Source of the DNA: Streptomyces sp. NBC_01460
GTDB lineage: Bacteria > Actinomycetota > Actinomycetes > Streptomycetales > Streptomycetaceae
DNA length: 64,000 bases
Direction: 5' to 3'
Assembly (NCBI RefSeq): GCF_036227405.1
Contig: NZ_CP109473.1
Span: forward strand, 2,108,001-2,172,000
Under the pieces are notes generated by a model, which worked only from the letters and a program-made list of their open reading frames with translations, was not told the origin of the DNA and did no database searches. Position numbers and translations under genes: made by a program. Shown here piece by piece: positions 8,598 to 20,000 of this stretch (within the stretch, counting starts at the first letter, position 1; every line of letters starts with the position of its first letter).

Positions 8598-9230
8598 ATG
8601 TCGACCCATGCGAAGCGTGAACGTCTTCTGCTCGCCGACCTGTTGGAAGCGGCGGGCCCCGAAGCCCAGACCCTGTGCAACGGCTGGAAGACCCGTGACC
8701 TGGCCGCCCATGTCGTGGTGCGCGAGCGCCGTGCGGACGCGGCGGGCGGGCTCCTGCTGGGCGCCCTGAAGAACCGGCTGGAACGGGTCCAGGCCGAGTT
8801 CGCCGCCAAGCCGTACGAGGAGCTGATCCAGCTCATCCGTACGGGGCCGCCCCGGTTGTCACCCTTCGGGCTGAAGCAGCTGGACGAGGCGGCGAACACC
8901 GTCGAGTTCTACATCCACGCGGAGGACGTGCGCCGGGCGCAGCCCGACTGGTCGCAGCGGGACCTCGATCCGGTCTTCGCCGACGTGCTGTGGTCGCGCA
9001 CCGAGAGGACGGCCCGGATGATGGGCCGCCGCTCGCCGGTGGGTCTGGTGCTGCGGCGCCCCGACGGCCAGACCGCGGTGGCCCACAAGGGCACCCCGGT
9101 GGTGACGGTCACCGGGGAGCCGGGTGAGCTGCTGCTGTTCGCGGCGGGGCGGCAGGACGCGGCACGGGTGGAGCTGGACGGCGACAAGGACGCGCTGGCC
9201 CGGCTGCACACGGCGGAGCTCGGCCTGTAG
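8598..9230 (+). CDS. TIGR03085-type DinB/maleylpyruvate-isomerase-fold protein
   Basis: A 210-aa cytosolic protein with the start [20 protein letters not shown] and the [19 protein letters not shown] segment typical of the mycothiol-dependent maleylpyruvate isomerase/DinB-like superfamily; the subfamily matches TIGR03085 (actinobacterial putative metal-binding proteins). The conserved HVVVRERR and [11 protein letters not shown] histidines could bind a metal. The substrate is unknown; thiol or metal-dependent transfer chemistry would fit the superfamily. It is divergent from hisI with an 84-nt gap. Confidence 0.75.
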   Translation: MSTHAKRERLLLADLLEAAGPEAQTLCNGWKTRDLAAHVVVRERRADAAGGLLLGALKNRLERVQAEFAAKPYEELIQLIRTGPPRLSPFGLKQLDEAANTVEFYIHAEDVRRAQPDWSQRDLDPVFADVLWSRTERTARMMGRRSPVGLVLRRPDGQTAVAHKGTPVVTVTGEPGELLLFAAGRQDAARVELDGDKDALARLHTAELGL

Positions 9231-9275
9231 CCGGGCCGGTCCGTGGCGGGTCCGGTCCGTGGCGGGTCCGGCCGT

Positions 9276-9301
9276 GCGGGCCCCGGGGAGGCCGGGCCCG
9301 C
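9276..9301. terminator. Hairpin between convergent genes
   Basis: An 8-bp stem (GCGGGCCC with GGGCCCGC) lies between the convergent TIGR03085 gene and the symporter gene and could terminate either. Confidence 0.4.
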
Positions 9302-9315
9302 CCGTGTGCGGCCGC

Positions 9316-10917
9316 TCAGGCGCCGTCGCGGGCGCGGACGGGTGCCCACCTGGCCCGGTGACGGTGCCGCTCGTCCGGTGCGGCGTCCGGGCCCCGTCGC
9401 GAACCGAGCACGCCGAGGAGGAATCCCGCCGGGATCGTGACGATGCCCGGGGTCTGGAGCGGGAACACGGCGAAGTCCCACTCCGGGTAGAGGGCGACGG
9501 GCGTGCCCGAGAACGCCGGTGACAGGACCATCAGGACGCCGATCAGCGGCAGCGTCCCGTACACGGTCCACCGCACCCCGCGGGCGTCGAAACCCGGCCG
9601 GAACAGGGCGTACAGCAGGACGGGCGGCAGGATCGAGGCCGCCGCCGCGAACGACAGGGAGAGCAGCACCTGGGGGTTGCGGTCGTGGGTGTACGCCGAG
9701 AGGAGCACGGCGAGCGCGCCGATCCCGACGACGGCCCAGCGGGCACGCCGGATCTCCCTGCTGGAGGCCTTGCCCTCGCCCTGCGCGCCCGACTTCAGCG
9801 TGAAGTCGCGGGCCAGGGACGAGGCGGCGGCCAGGGTGATCCCGGCGACCGCGGCCAGGGTGGTCGCGAACGCGGCGCAGGCCACGAGCGCGAACAGCGG
9901 GCTGTCCCGCGGCCCGGTCGCACCGGGGTCCAGGGCGCCGGTCACCATCAGGAGGGCGGTGCCGCCGGCCGGATCGGCGGCGTGCAGCAGGTCCCGGCCG
10001 ATCAGCGCCGAGGCACCGAGCCCGACGACGACGATGCCGGCGCACAGCAGGGCCACGGGGGCCACGGCCCAGACTCCGGCCCGGCGGGCGGTCCAGGCGT
10101 CACGGACCGGGTGGAGCCGCATCATGATGTGGGGCATGCACGCGGCACCGAGGACCAGGGTGATCTGGAAGCCGATCAGGTCGAGCCCGCCGGCGAGCCC
10201 GTGGCCGAACTGCAGACCCGGGCGCGCGTAGGCGCCGCCCGCCTTGCTGCCCGCCTGCGCGGCGTCGAAGAGGGCGAACGGCGACCATCCGAAGCGTGCG
10301 AGGACGAGCCCCGCGAGCAGCGTGACGGCCCCGAGGACGACGGCCACCTTGAGGATCTGGATGTAGCCGGTGCCGCGCATCCCGCCGAACGCCGAGTAAC
10401 AGACCATCAGCGCGCCGCTGGCGACGGTGCAGCCGGTGAGCGCGCCGTCGGGCAGTCCGAACATGGAGGTCATGACGCGGCCGGCGGTGGTGAGCTGTAC
10501 GAGGAGCAGCGGGGCCAGCACGACGAGGGTGGCCACGCCGAGCGCCCGGCGTACGGACCCGTCGCCGAGGCGGTCGGCGAGGAAGTCCCCCAGGGTGAAC
10601 ACGCCCTTGCGGCGGAGGCGTTCGGCGAAGAGGCGCATGACCAGGGCGAGTGAGGCGACCGTGGCCAGGGCGAACAGCAGGCCGTCGAACCCGGCGAGTG
10701 CGACGGAACCGGTGGTGGAGAGCAGGGTGGCGGCGGAGACGTAGTCCCCGGCGATGGCCAGTCCGCCGCCTACGGGGCCGAGGGTGGACCCGCCCGCGTA
10801 GAAGTGCTCCGGGTCGTCCTGGTCGGCCGCGGCAAGTCCGCACAGCAGCAGGGACACGGCGACGAAGCCGAGGAAGATGACCACGGCCAGGGACCGGGCG
10901 TCGATCGCGCCGCTCAC
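9316..10917 (-). CDS. Sodium:solute symporter family permease (acetate permease-like)
   Basis: A 533-aa protein with about 13 membrane segments belonging to the SSF family. N-terminal features DPEHFYAGGSTLGPVGGGLAIAGDYVSAATLLSTTG closely resemble cation/acetate symporters (ActP-like), including the Na+-site segment. It would couple a cation gradient to uptake of a small carboxylate; acetate is the best guess but substrate identity is not proved. The GTG at 10917 (VSGAIDARSLAVVIFLGF) was chosen because homology and the first membrane helix start there. No DUF485 partner gene, common beside such symporters, is visible nearby. Confidence 0.87.
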   Translation of the reverse strand: MSGAIDARSLAVVIFLGFVAVSLLLCGLAAADQDDPEHFYAGGSTLGPVGGGLAIAGDYVSAATLLSTTGSVALAGFDGLLFALATVASLALVMRLFAERLRRKGVFTLGDFLADRLGDGSVRRALGVATLVVLAPLLLVQLTTAGRVMTSMFGLPDGALTGCTVASGALMVCYSAFGGMRGTGYIQILKVAVVLGAVTLLAGLVLARFGWSPFALFDAAQAGSKAGGAYARPGLQFGHGLAGGLDLIGFQITLVLGAACMPHIMMRLHPVRDAWTARRAGVWAVAPVALLCAGIVVVGLGASALIGRDLLHAADPAGGTALLMVTGALDPGATGPRDSPLFALVACAAFATTLAAVAGITLAAASSLARDFTLKSGAQGEGKASSREIRRARWAVVGIGALAVLLSAYTHDRNPQVLLSLSFAAAASILPPVLLYALFRPGFDARGVRWTVYGTLPLIGVLMVLSPAFSGTPVALYPEWDFAVFPLQTPGIVTIPAGFLLGVLGSRRGPDAAPDERHRHRARWAPVRARDGA

Positions 10918-11247
10918 CGGGTTCGCTCCGCCGGTACGGCTCTGCAAGGGGCAGCTGAAGACATGCGCGCCATGGCACCAGCCGGTGCGGGTGCGGCACA
11001 GGGGGCAGGCGCGGGGCGCGGCGCGGGTACAGCCCTTCCGGCACAGGACTGTGCGCCCGCACAAGGCCGTCCGGCCGGTGGGAGGTGCGCGCCGTCCGGT
11101 GGGAGGGGCGCGCCGGCCGGGCCGTACGGGCCGCTCGTCCGGGCCGCGCGTCCGCGCCGATCCGGGACGACGGACGGCCGGGCGCCACCCCGCCGTCCGC
11201 GTGTCCGGTGGGAAGCACCCGGCCGGTGGGGCCGGGAGGGGGCGGGC
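10918..11247. other. 330-nt GC-rich intergenic region
   Basis: No convincing gene is present between the symporter start and the end of the PucR-type gene. It contains an imperfect direct repeat, GGTGGGAGGTGCGCGCC then GGTGGGAGGGGCGCGCC, around 11078-11115, and another GGTGGGAA copy near 11209. These could be regulator sites for the symporter, whose promoter must lie here. Confidence 0.4.
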
Positions 11248-12594
11248 TCAGCCGGCCAGCAGCCGCCGCGCCGTGAGCGCCAGGGACACCTCGACCGCGT
11301 CGGTCGGCCGTGTCAGGCAACGCCCCGTCAGCTGCTCGAAGCGGCGCAGCCGGTTCAGCACCGTGTTGCGGTGGCAGTACAGCTTCGCCCCCGCCCGCTG
11401 GGCCGAGCCGTCCGAGTCGAGCCAGGCCGTCAGCGTCTCGATGAGCACGTCCCGGTCCGCCGGGTCGAGGCGGTCCAGCGGCCCGAGGACCCGGTCGGCG
11501 AGCGCCGATCCGAGGCCGGGCGAGGACACGACGAGCGCGGCGGGAAGGTGTGCGTCGAGCAGGACGGTGCCGCCGGACGCCGGGCAGGCCTTGAGCGCCG
11601 TCTCGGCGAGGCGCCGCGCGTCACCGACGGACGCCAGCCCTTCGACGACGGAGCTGACGCCGACCCGTGTCCCCGGAGGCGCCGCCAGCCCCTCGGCGAG
11701 CGAGGCGAGTTCACCGTCGGAGGCGGGGCGGCCGGGAACCGCGGGCCCGTCCTCGCCCTCGCACCGCGGCTCCTCCTCGGAGGCGGCCGGGACCGCCCCC
11801 AGCGGAAGGACCGCCAGGTCCACGTCGCCCGCGGAGTGCCAGAGCGCGGGTGTCTCCTCGGGCAGGTCGAGGGGCGGACGCCCCGTGCCGTGCGGGGCGC
11901 GGCGGGCACCGGCGACCGCGAGGACCGCGTACCGCCCGTGCACCGGCAGCCCCAGCATCGCGGCGGCGTCCGGCAGGTCCGCGATCCGCGCGGTGCCGTC
12001 CAGCAGGGCCGCCGTCATCAGGCGCTGCTGGTTCTCGCGGCGCCAGGAGAGCCGCCGCTCCGCCTGCCGGTACGCCTCGGCCACCACCGCGCAGTGCTCG
12101 TCGACGAAGTTCCAGACGTCTGCGGCGACATGGACGAGCAGGCGGGTGTCCTCGGGGTGGCGGCGGGCCGTGTCGTCGACCAGGTCCTGCCAGACCATCG
12201 CGCCGCCCATCCGGAAGGCGTGCATGACCGCGTCGAGGGGGACGCCCTGTTCGGCCCGGCTCTCGCCGATCCAGCGGGAGGTGCGGTGGGCGGCCTCCCG
12301 GAACTCCCGGGGCTGGATGAGGGAGGCGACGTTGTGGCGCAGCGAGTGGTGGACCTCCTGCCAGATCTCCGCGGGCTCGCTCTCCATCGCGGCGCGGTAG
12401 GCGGGCTCCTGCTCCCGCAGCGCCTCGACCAGCCGGTCCGTGAGCTCCGGCAGCGCCTCCAGCAGCACACGGGCCGCCCGGTGGAGCACCGCCACGGCCT
12501 CACGGTCGGCCAGGGAGCGGGCGCGGTGCGGCAACGGTGCGACGGGGGGCGGTCCGTGCAGCGCCCTGATCCGTGAACGTACGACCTGTGGCAT
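11248..12594 (-). CDS. PucR-type helix-turn-helix transcriptional regulator
   Basis: A 448-aa regulator. The C-terminus carries a PucR-like HTH ([22 protein letters not shown], about residues 405-426). The N-terminal two thirds ([14 protein letters not shown] onward) resemble the sensor regions found in actinobacterial PucR/CdaR proteins, with a GGDEF-like central fold likely but without a GGDEF motif. The ATG at 12594 is preceded by GGAGG at good distance. It lies just upstream of the symporter in the same direction, so control of the symporter is plausible. The ligand is unknown. Confidence 0.85.
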   Translation of the reverse strand: MPQVVRSRIRALHGPPPVAPLPHRARSLADREAVAVLHRAARVLLEALPELTDRLVEALREQEPAYRAAMESEPAEIWQEVHHSLRHNVASLIQPREFREAAHRTSRWIGESRAEQGVPLDAVMHAFRMGGAMVWQDLVDDTARRHPEDTRLLVHVAADVWNFVDEHCAVVAEAYRQAERRLSWRRENQQRLMTAALLDGTARIADLPDAAAMLGLPVHGRYAVLAVAGARRAPHGTGRPPLDLPEETPALWHSAGDVDLAVLPLGAVPAASEEEPRCEGEDGPAVPGRPASDGELASLAEGLAAPPGTRVGVSSVVEGLASVGDARRLAETALKACPASGGTVLLDAHLPAALVVSSPGLGSALADRVLGPLDRLDPADRDVLIETLTAWLDSDGSAQRAGAKLYCHRNTVLNRLRRFEQLTGRCLTRPTDAVEVSLALTARRLLAG

Positions 12595-12721
12595 GGCGGC
12601 CTCCACCGGGAATCGGCCGGCTGCGGTTTCGCCGGCCCCGGTGCGCGCCCGGCCCGGCATTGGGCAGGCGCACACCGATTGATCCTGACGGACGCAGAAT
12701 GGCATACCGCCCGGTCGGTAC

Positions 12722-15532
12722 CTAGAGGTCTGCGCGGTTCTTCTCATCACGGTCCTGCAACCTCGCCCCGCCCCCGCGGTCCAGCAGCCTCGCGAGCTCG
12801 GTCCGGGACCGTACGCCGAGCGCGGCGAAGACGTTGCGGAGATGGTGGTCGACGGTCCGCGGGCTCACCGAGAGCCGCAGCGCCACCTCACGGTTGGTCG
12901 CCCCCTCGGCGACGCAGCGGGCGATGCGCTGCTGTTGCGGGGTCAGCCCGGCCAGCGGTCCGGGGCCGCTCTGGTCGGGCGCGTCCACCGCCTCTCCGGC
13001 GGCCCGCAGCTCCCCTCCCGCCCGGTCGGCCCAGACGCGTGCCGAACAGCGTTCGAAGGCGACCAGCGCGTCGCGCAGCGGGCCCCGCGCCTCGCGGGTG
13101 CGGCGCAGACGGCGCAGCAGCTGGCCGTGGAGCAGCTGGGTGCGGGCGCGCTCGAAGTCGCCGCCCGCGCGGTCGTGGTGGGCCAGTGCCTCCTCGTACC
13201 GCGCGGCCGCCTCCTCGGGCGGCGCCAGCAGGGCGCGGCAGCGGGCCAGCTGGGCGGGCACCTGGGGGTCGGTCGTCCGCGCCGTCCACAGGGCGAACTC
13301 CTGGACCGCCAGCGCGAGCTCGGCGGCCGCCTCCTCCGCTCGGCCGGAGAGCACCGTCGCCTCGACGTAGCAGGGCACGGCGAGCATCCGGGTGGCGAAG
13401 TGTCCTGTTCCGGGCCCCGGCCTGACCAGCGGTCCCAGCCGGGCCGCCGCCTCACCGGGCCGTCCGGCCGCCAGGTCGGCGCGGGCGACCGCCCAGGTGG
13501 CGAGCATGGCGGCCTGCGACAGGCCGTGCGGCCCCGCACCGGCCAGCGCGGCGTCCGCGTGGGCGGCGCACGCCTCGGCGGGTCCCTCCACCGAGGCGGC
13601 GAGCGCGAGCACGGCGTGCAGATGCGTGGCGGAGTTCTGCTGCCCGGTGCGCCGTGCCGCGTGCAGCCCTTCCAGCGCGTGGGCCCGGGCCCTGGCGTGC
13701 TGCCCGGCACGCAGTTCGGCGTACGCGAGCTGTTCCAGGGCGTGCGGCAGCAGGGCCTCGGGGCCCCGGGTGCGGATGACGGCGAGGGCGCGGGCACCCG
13801 CCCGGCAGGCCGCGTCGACCTCGCCGAGCACCAGCGCCGAGGCACCGGCCCGCAGGAGTTCGTCCGCGTCCTCGGCGCGGTCGGCGGAGTCGAGGCAGCA
13901 CCGCAGGAGGGCATGGCCCCGGTCGGGGTGCCCGGCGAGCACCGCGCACATCCCGGCGCGGTATTGCGCCATGGACCGGTCGGCCGCCGTGACGGGGATG
14001 CGGTTCATCGCGTCCAGGTACGCGATGGCGTCCCCCATGGCCCACGCCGCCTCCGCCGCGCCGAACAGCGCGTCCAGGGTGCGGCGCGGATCGTGGGGGG
14101 CGAGCAGCTCCGCCGCCGCCAGGAGCGCCTCCCGGGCGTCGGCCGCCGGCCCGTCGCGCAGGGCGAGCATGCCGCGTACGTAGGGCGCGGCACCCCCGGC
14201 GGGGTGGGGGCCGACGCGGGCCAGCATCGCGCGGGCGCGGCCGGTGTCGCCGGCCAGCCACGCCTGCTCGGCGGCGGCGGTGAACCGTGCGGCGCGCAGG
14301 GTGTCGTCGGTGGAGAGCGCGGCGGCGCGTGCCAGCGCGGCCGAGCGTTCGCCGTGAGGCCGGGGGGCGGCGGCCGCCGCTTCCAGCTGCCCGGCGAGAC
14401 CGGCGTCCGGCCCGGGTGCGGCACAGGCCCGCTGGACGAGGGCGGGAAGCGGCGCCGGGCCCGGACCGGTGAGGAGCCCGGCGAGCAGTTCGTGCACGGC
14501 CCGGCGGCGGCCCGGGGGCGCCCTGTGCAGGACCGCGCGGCGCAGCAGCGGGTGGCTGAAGTGCACGCGGCTGCCCGCCCGCTGGAGGGCTCCGGCGGTG
14601 CCGGCGGGCGCGAAGAGCACCCGGTCGAGGTAGGCGGTGGCCAGTCCGGCCCGGGCTCCGGCCCGCAGCAGCAGAGCCGCGTCCGCCCCGGCCCCGTCGG
14701 GCTCGTGCTCCTCAGCCGCCGCGGCCAGCAGGAGCAGGGTGTGGGTGTCGGGGGAGAGCCCGTCCAGATGCCCGGCGTGGGCGTCGAGGACGCTCTCGGC
14801 CCCGGGCAGCGGGTACGGCAGTGCGCTGCGCCCGGCCAGCTGGCCGGGGGTGAGGCGGCCGGCGAGTCCGGCCATGAGGCGCGGGTTCCCGGCCGCTTCG
14901 CGCAGGAGTTCGCTGCGTACGACGGGGTCGACCTCGGCCGTGCCGTCGGTGAGCCGGTCCAGCAGGGCGGTCGCCGCGTCGTCGTCGAGCGGGCCGAGGC
15001 GCAGCGCGGGCAGGCCGGCGAAGGCGGTCTCGTCGGCGGCGCCGATCACCACCGCGACGCGGCTGCCCGCGCCGAGTCTGCGGGCCGCGAAGCCGAGCGC
15101 CGCGCGGGAGTCCGGGTCCCAGGCGTGCGCGTCGTCCACGCAGACCAGCAGGGGCTGTTCGGCGCCCAGGCCCCGCAGCAGGCCGAGCAGACCGCCAGGG
15201 GTGATCCCGGAGCGCAGGACGCTGTCGGGGGCGAGGGGCAGCGGGCCGGGCGCCGAGCAGAGCAGGGCGTGCAGCCCGCTGTAGGGCAGTCGCTGTTCGG
15301 TCGGGGCCGCGGCGGCGAACAGCACGGGGCCGCCGTGTCCCGCGAGGTAGTGGGAGGCGGTCTGCCGCAGCAGCGCGGTGCGGCCGAGGCCGGGCGGTGA
15401 GGTCAGCACGAGCGCTCCGCCGTCCCCTGCCCGCAGCCGTCCCAACAGGGTTTCCAGGATGGCCAGTTCACCGCTGCGGCCGTACAGCCGGAGCGGACTG
15501 TGCACGGTCGTCGTTGGGGTCACGCTCTTCAC
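12722..15532 (-). CDS. Large LuxR-family regulator with AAA-type ATPase domain (LAL-like)
   Basis: A 936-aa protein with an N-terminal STAND-like ATPase module, a central alpha-helical TPR-like region (about residues 350-840) rich in Ala/Arg, and a C-terminal LuxR HTH ([20 protein letters not shown] then [20 protein letters not shown]). The Walker B-like segment [12 protein letters not shown] is intact, but the P-loop reads SPPGLGRT (residues 45-52): the usual first Gly is Ser and the invariant Lys is Arg. Such LAL proteins are often pathway-specific activators. GTG at 15532 was chosen; GTG at 15523 is equally plausible. It is divergent from the hydrolase at 15685. Confidence 0.85.
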   Translation of the reverse strand: MKSVTPTTTVHSPLRLYGRSGELAILETLLGRLRAGDGGALVLTSPPGLGRTALLRQTASHYLAGHGGPVLFAAAAPTEQRLPYSGLHALLCSAPGPLPLAPDSVLRSGITPGGLLGLLRGLGAEQPLLVCVDDAHAWDPDSRAALGFAARRLGAGSRVAVVIGAADETAFAGLPALRLGPLDDDAATALLDRLTDGTAEVDPVVRSELLREAAGNPRLMAGLAGRLTPGQLAGRSALPYPLPGAESVLDAHAGHLDGLSPDTHTLLLLAAAAEEHEPDGAGADAALLLRAGARAGLATAYLDRVLFAPAGTAGALQRAGSRVHFSHPLLRRAVLHRAPPGRRRAVHELLAGLLTGPGPAPLPALVQRACAAPGPDAGLAGQLEAAAAAPRPHGERSAALARAAALSTDDTLRAARFTAAAEQAWLAGDTGRARAMLARVGPHPAGGAAPYVRGMLALRDGPAADAREALLAAAELLAPHDPRRTLDALFGAAEAAWAMGDAIAYLDAMNRIPVTAADRSMAQYRAGMCAVLAGHPDRGHALLRCCLDSADRAEDADELLRAGASALVLGEVDAACRAGARALAVIRTRGPEALLPHALEQLAYAELRAGQHARARAHALEGLHAARRTGQQNSATHLHAVLALAASVEGPAEACAAHADAALAGAGPHGLSQAAMLATWAVARADLAAGRPGEAAARLGPLVRPGPGTGHFATRMLAVPCYVEATVLSGRAEEAAAELALAVQEFALWTARTTDPQVPAQLARCRALLAPPEEAAARYEEALAHHDRAGGDFERARTQLLHGQLLRRLRRTREARGPLRDALVAFERCSARVWADRAGGELRAAGEAVDAPDQSGPGPLAGLTPQQQRIARCVAEGATNREVALRLSVSPRTVDHHLRNVFAALGVRSRTELARLLDRGGGARLQDRDEKNRADL

Positions 15533-15672
15533 GTTACTTCTGCGTAAACAGCGTCGGAAGGCTCGCGTCCGCTCCCTGTTCCCGGTCGGCCCGGAGCGGT
15601 GCGGGCTCCCAACGGAACGGCGTGCGCGCTGTGCGGAGGCACAGTCCCGGCCCGGTCGGCGGCGGCCGCCCG

Positions 15673-15678
15673 TAACGT
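15673..15678 (+). promoter_or_regulatory. Probable -10 box for leaderless hydrolase mRNA
   Basis: TAACGT fits TANNNT and ends 6 nt before the ATG at 15685; no ribosome binding site is present. The 152-nt divergent region also contains TGTTTACGCAGAAGTAAC next to the LuxR-type gene start. Confidence 0.4.
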
Positions 15679-15684
15679 CGGTGC

Positions 15685-16458
15685 ATGACTGATGAATTGC
15701 GTACACACGACGGTTTGACCCTGCGTTACTGGTCCTGGTCGCGCAACCCGGACACCTCCCTGCCCCCGGTGGTGCTGCTGCACGGTTTCGCGGCGAACGC
15801 CCGGCTGAACTGGGAGGGGCCCGGCGTCGTCGAGGCGCTCGTGGCACGGGGACGCCGGGTGTACGCCCTGGACGCGCGCGGCCACGGCGAGTCGGACCGG
15901 CCGCACGACGACACGCACTACGGCGAGTCGCTGATGGCCCGTGACGTCCGTCTGCTGATCGACCGGATCGGCGAGGAGCGGGTGCACCTCGCGGGCTACT
16001 CCATGGGCGCCGTGGTGGCGGTCCTCGCCGCGGCGGAGGACCCCAGGATCAGCCGCCTGGTCGCCGGAGGAATCGGCGCCGGCGCGGTGGAGGTGGGCGG
16101 ACTGGACACCCGGGTGATGCCTCCCGAGCTGGTGTCGGCGGCGCTGACGGCCGAGGACGCGGCGGACGCACCCGAGCGGACCCGGGCCTTCAGGGTCCTG
16201 GCCGACACGGCGGGCGGGGACCGGCTGGCGCTGGCCGCGCAGATCCGGGCGGTGCACCGGGACGCGCTGCCGCTGGACCGGATCGTGGTCCCGACGCTGG
16301 TCCTCGCCGGCGGGAACGACCCCCTCGCGACCCGGCCCGAGGTGCTGGCCTCGGCGATAGCGGGGGCGGAGCTGACCGTGCTCCCGGGGGACCACCTGAC
16401 GGCCGTACGCGATCCGGGGTTCGCCGAGGCCATCGCCTCGTTCCTCGCGCGGGACTGA
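15685..16458 (+). CDS. Alpha/beta hydrolase
   Basis: A 257-aa single-domain alpha/beta hydrolase with no signal peptide. The oxyanion segment is LLHGFAANAR, the nucleophile is S106 in GYSMGA, the acid is D212 in LAGGNDPLA and the base is H237 in LPGDHLTA. DARGHGESDRP is the usual post-strand-4 loop. The substrate is unknown; an ester or lactone is likely. It is divergent from the LuxR-type regulator, which may control it. Confidence 0.92.
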   Translation: MTDELRTHDGLTLRYWSWSRNPDTSLPPVVLLHGFAANARLNWEGPGVVEALVARGRRVYALDARGHGESDRPHDDTHYGESLMARDVRLLIDRIGEERVHLAGYSMGAVVAVLAAAEDPRISRLVAGGIGAGAVEVGGLDTRVMPPELVSAALTAEDAADAPERTRAFRVLADTAGGDRLALAAQIRAVHRDALPLDRIVVPTLVLAGGNDPLATRPEVLASAIAGAELTVLPGDHLTAVRDPGFAEAIASFLARD

Positions 16459-16481
16459 GCGGCGGACTTCGGCTGCGGGAA

Positions 16482-16513
16482 GGGGCCGGACGGCGGTACC
16501 GCGGCACGGCCCC
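16482..16513. terminator. Hairpin between convergent genes
   Basis: GGGGCCG pairs with CGGCCCC around a central GCGGTACCGC palindrome, between the hydrolase stop and the end of the opposing gene. It could serve both transcripts. Confidence 0.45.
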
Positions 16514-16566
16514 CAGCTCCCGCCGGCAGGCACCTCTCCCTCGGGCCACGGTCGGGGGTGCGGTGC

Positions 16567-17028
16567 TCAGTCGCGTACCGGGCAGGTCTCCTTCGCCGGC
16601 CGGTGGGCGGCCTCGGTGGCCGGCCCCAGGGGGGCGGGGAGGGTGAACTCCGTGCACGACGCCGGTTCGTCGGCCAGGGCCGGGACCGTCGTGACGACGA
16701 TGCGTACGGCACCGCCGTCCGGCCGGTCCACCCGCCAGGGGTCGGCCCGCGCGACGCGGTCGATCTCGGAGTCCGTGAGCTCCCCGTCGTGGGCCGCGTC
16801 CGCCAGCTGCCGGGCGAGGCCGGCCACCTGGAGGCGCTGGTTCTCCGTACGGGTGCGGTCGGCGCCCTCGGGCAGCCGGTCCCCCAGCCACCACAGGAGT
16901 GTTCCCACGACGGCCAGGACGAGCGCCGCCAGGGCGACCAGTACGACGACGACGGCACCTGCCGGCCGGCGCGCCTTCGCGCGTCCGGCCGGCAGGCCCG
17001 TCGGAGGGTGTTCGGTGTGATGGGTCAT
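16567..17028 (-). CDS. Small single-pass membrane protein, unknown function
   Basis: A 153-aa protein with an N-terminal cytoplasmic tail (1-23), one membrane segment (about 24-48, AVVVVLVALAALVLAVVGTLLWWLG) and an extracytoplasmic domain with two cysteines (C134 region and the C-terminal ETCPVRD) that may form a disulfide. I do not recognise a family. It lies 21 nt downstream of the large exoprotein gene in the same direction and could be co-transcribed with it, so a role with that secreted protein is possible. The two DsbA-like proteins in the window could supply such disulfides. Confidence 0.65.
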   Translation of the reverse strand: MTHHTEHPPTGLPAGRAKARRPAGAVVVVLVALAALVLAVVGTLLWWLGDRLPEGADRTRTENQRLQVAGLARQLADAAHDGELTDSEIDRVARADPWRVDRPDGGAVRIVVTTVPALADEPASCTEFTLPAPLGPATEAAHRPAKETCPVRD

Positions 17029-17049
17029 GTCACCGAAGGTCGTACCGCA

Positions 17050-20000
17050 TCACGAGCCCGTATATCCGAGTGCGGTCAGTCTCGACTTCATCACGTTCGC
17101 GTACCCCGTGGTGCCGTCGGACTTCGGGTGGAAGGACTCGCGACTCAGGCACTCCTCGGGCAGCCAGTCCGCCGTGCAGGAACCGGTGACCTTGGTGACC
17201 GGGTCACCCTGGTGGAAGTCGCCGTCGCCGTTGGGGCCGATGACGATCTTGTTGATCCACTCGGGGTCGTCGCAGCCCGCGTGGCCGACGAAGGCGTCGA
17301 CCGGGTTCGCGTACGCGATCTTCATGCCGCCCGTCTTGAGCTGCCCGACCAGCTTCTCCTGCTCGGTGTCGGCGTGGTTGACCAGCTCGGCCAGCGCCGC
17401 GACCTCGGGCATCATGTAGTAGAGCGAACCGGCGCACTTGACCGTGCGGCTGAGCAGCTCCGGATACCCCATGAGCACGATCTGCGCGTTCGGTGCCTTG
17501 AGCGCGATGTCGCTCAGGGTGCTCGACAGGTTGGGAATCATCGTCTGGTCGACGATGCCCTTGTACTTCGTCAGGAAGTTCGGGTCCTCGTTGCAGTTGG
17601 TCCCGATGCCCGCGCAGTCCATCATGGCGTTGGTGAACCCGCCGCCGTCGTTGCCGCCGAGCGTGAGCATCACGAGCGTGGTCTCCGGGGTGAGCACCCC
17701 GGAGTTGACCTGGTTGATCTCCTTGAACTGCCCTTCGCCGAAGCTCTGCGAGTCCGCGTCGAACGGTCCGTTCCAGACGTTCCTGGTCATCGCCCCCGAG
17801 CAGGCCACGAAGCCGAGTTCGGCCGTGGAGCTCCAGTCGTCCGAGAGCTGGCCCAGCGGGGTCGAGGTGCCGGGCAGGACGACCTTCCGGGACCACGCGT
17901 TGTCGCTGCGCCGGCAGGCGTTCCACCGGTCGGTGCCGTGGTCCGCGTCGGACTCGGGGCTGTAGTCGCCGGCCCCTTCACCGGAGGTGTACGAGTCGCC
18001 GAGGACGGCCACGATGTGCTTCGGCTTGGCCGCCAGCGGCTGGAAGGCCACCGCGTCCCAGGCCACGTCCTCGCTGCCGTCCCCGTCCTCGGTCTGGCTG
18101 CCGAGGCGGACACGGGGCGTGCCGCTCATGTTGTAGACGCCCAGCGAGACCCAGGTGTTGGCCTTGATCTTCTGGTTGACGTAACGGGTCCGGGTGAAGG
18201 TGCCCGAGCCGGTGTCGATCTCGTACTTGGCCTGCTGGGTGTGCGCACCGTGGTCGGGGATGTGCACCATGACCCGGGACCAGCCGTTGAGCGCCTTGCC
18301 CAGTTTCCAGGTGCCCGTGGTGCTGAGGCGGTTGGCGTCGGTGGTGCCGGTCTCGCGGCTGTGGGTGAACCAGAAGTGGTTGCTGTAGCCGGCCCCGATC
18401 TGATGCAGGTCGATCTTGCCCGGGTAGAAGCCTCCCGATGCGGCGAAGGTGAACTCGAAGCTGCCCGCGGAGGACACCGCCGACGGGCAGCGGTTGGCCG
18501 ACCCGGACGGCCGGACACCGTTGGGCACGTCGTCGATGACCAGGGCGTCACTCGGTACGCCGCCCGAACAGCGCGGCGCGTAGGAGTTCTCGTCCGGCTG
18601 TTCGGGATAGGTGTTGTCGAAGCGGTGGATCGCGTTGCCGCAGACTCCGACGGCACAGTTCTTCCAGGTGGTCGCCGGGATCGACTTGTTCCACCAGCAG
18701 TACAGGTCGGTGCGGGTGCAGGCGCCCATGCCGGGGTCGTTGGAGTCGTTCGGCCCGATCTTGCTCGGGTCGCACTCGTTGGCGCTGGTGCAGAACAGCG
18801 ACTCCGGCGGCTTCAGCGCCGTGCGGTCGGGGATGGTCGTCCACCAGGCGGGGCGGTATCCGGCCTGCATGTCACCGGGCTTGAAGAGCGCCGAGATGGG
18901 ACGGGCGGCCCAGCCGAGGACCTTCTCCTGGTAGGGCCAGTCCTGCGGGTGTGCGGCATGCGAGTAGTCGTCGGTGCCGCCGGCGTTCTCCAGGAACGGG
19001 GTGCGGTTGGCCTTCCACAGCGGGTTGGCCGGGTTGTTGGTGAAGCCGAGGCCCCACTTGCCCTTGTTCTTGCTCGCGTCGGCCTCGGGGTAGAAGCCCG
19101 AGTTGTACGCCCACAGCGCGAAGAACCAGCTCTCCAGGTACTTCGGGTCGCCGTTGGCGATGGTCATCCCGCCGGCCTTGGTCTGGTTCCACTTCTCGAT
19201 GAGGATGTTGACGCCGGCCGCGATGTTCGCGGTGTAGTCGACGGCCACGGCCTTCTGCTGGAGCGAGGACCATCCGGTGTCGCTCTTGCGCATGTTGTCG
19301 GTGACCTGCGTGATGCCGTAGCCGCAGTCCGACTCGGCCCAGTCGATCGCCCACGGGTCGGGGATCTCGCCGTCGGCGTTGTACGACGTCCCGTAGTAGT
19401 TGCCTATCAGGGAGTTGGCGGTCACCCCGGGTACGGCGTACCGGGTGGCCTGCCACATGTTGGATTCCTGCGCGGTGATCCCGAGCATGACCTGCGCCGG
19501 GATCTGGCCGCCGCCGGTCAGCGAGTCCAGCGGGAACAGCTGCTGGGGCGCGTAGGACCCTACTCCGGTGTCCTTCCAGTTGGCCGGACGGGAGACCAGC
19601 TTGTTCAGGTTGTTGCTGATCGCCTGGTCGACCGCCCACTCCACCTGACGGGGTGTCGGCTGGAACGCCTGCTGGCGGACGTCGCCCCGGGCGACGGCGC
19701 AGGTGCGCTCCTCCTCGACCGGGTTGTGCGGGTCGGCCGCGGCCGCGAGCGAGGCGGAGCGGGTACCGGGCGCCGTGGTGGCGACCCCCCGCAGCGCCGG
19801 GGAGAGCTTCTGGCCGGCGTCCTGGTGCGGGGCACCGCCGGGCCGGGTCTCCAGGGCGACCGTCCTGCCGGTGCCCAGGTCCTTGAGGTCGATCAGCGCG
19901 GTGCGCTCGGCACCGGTCTCCCCGGCGCGGGCCGGGTGCGTGCCGTCGCCGCTCCAGCCGGCGGCGGTCACCAGGACCTTGCCGTCGGTCGAGGCGTGCG

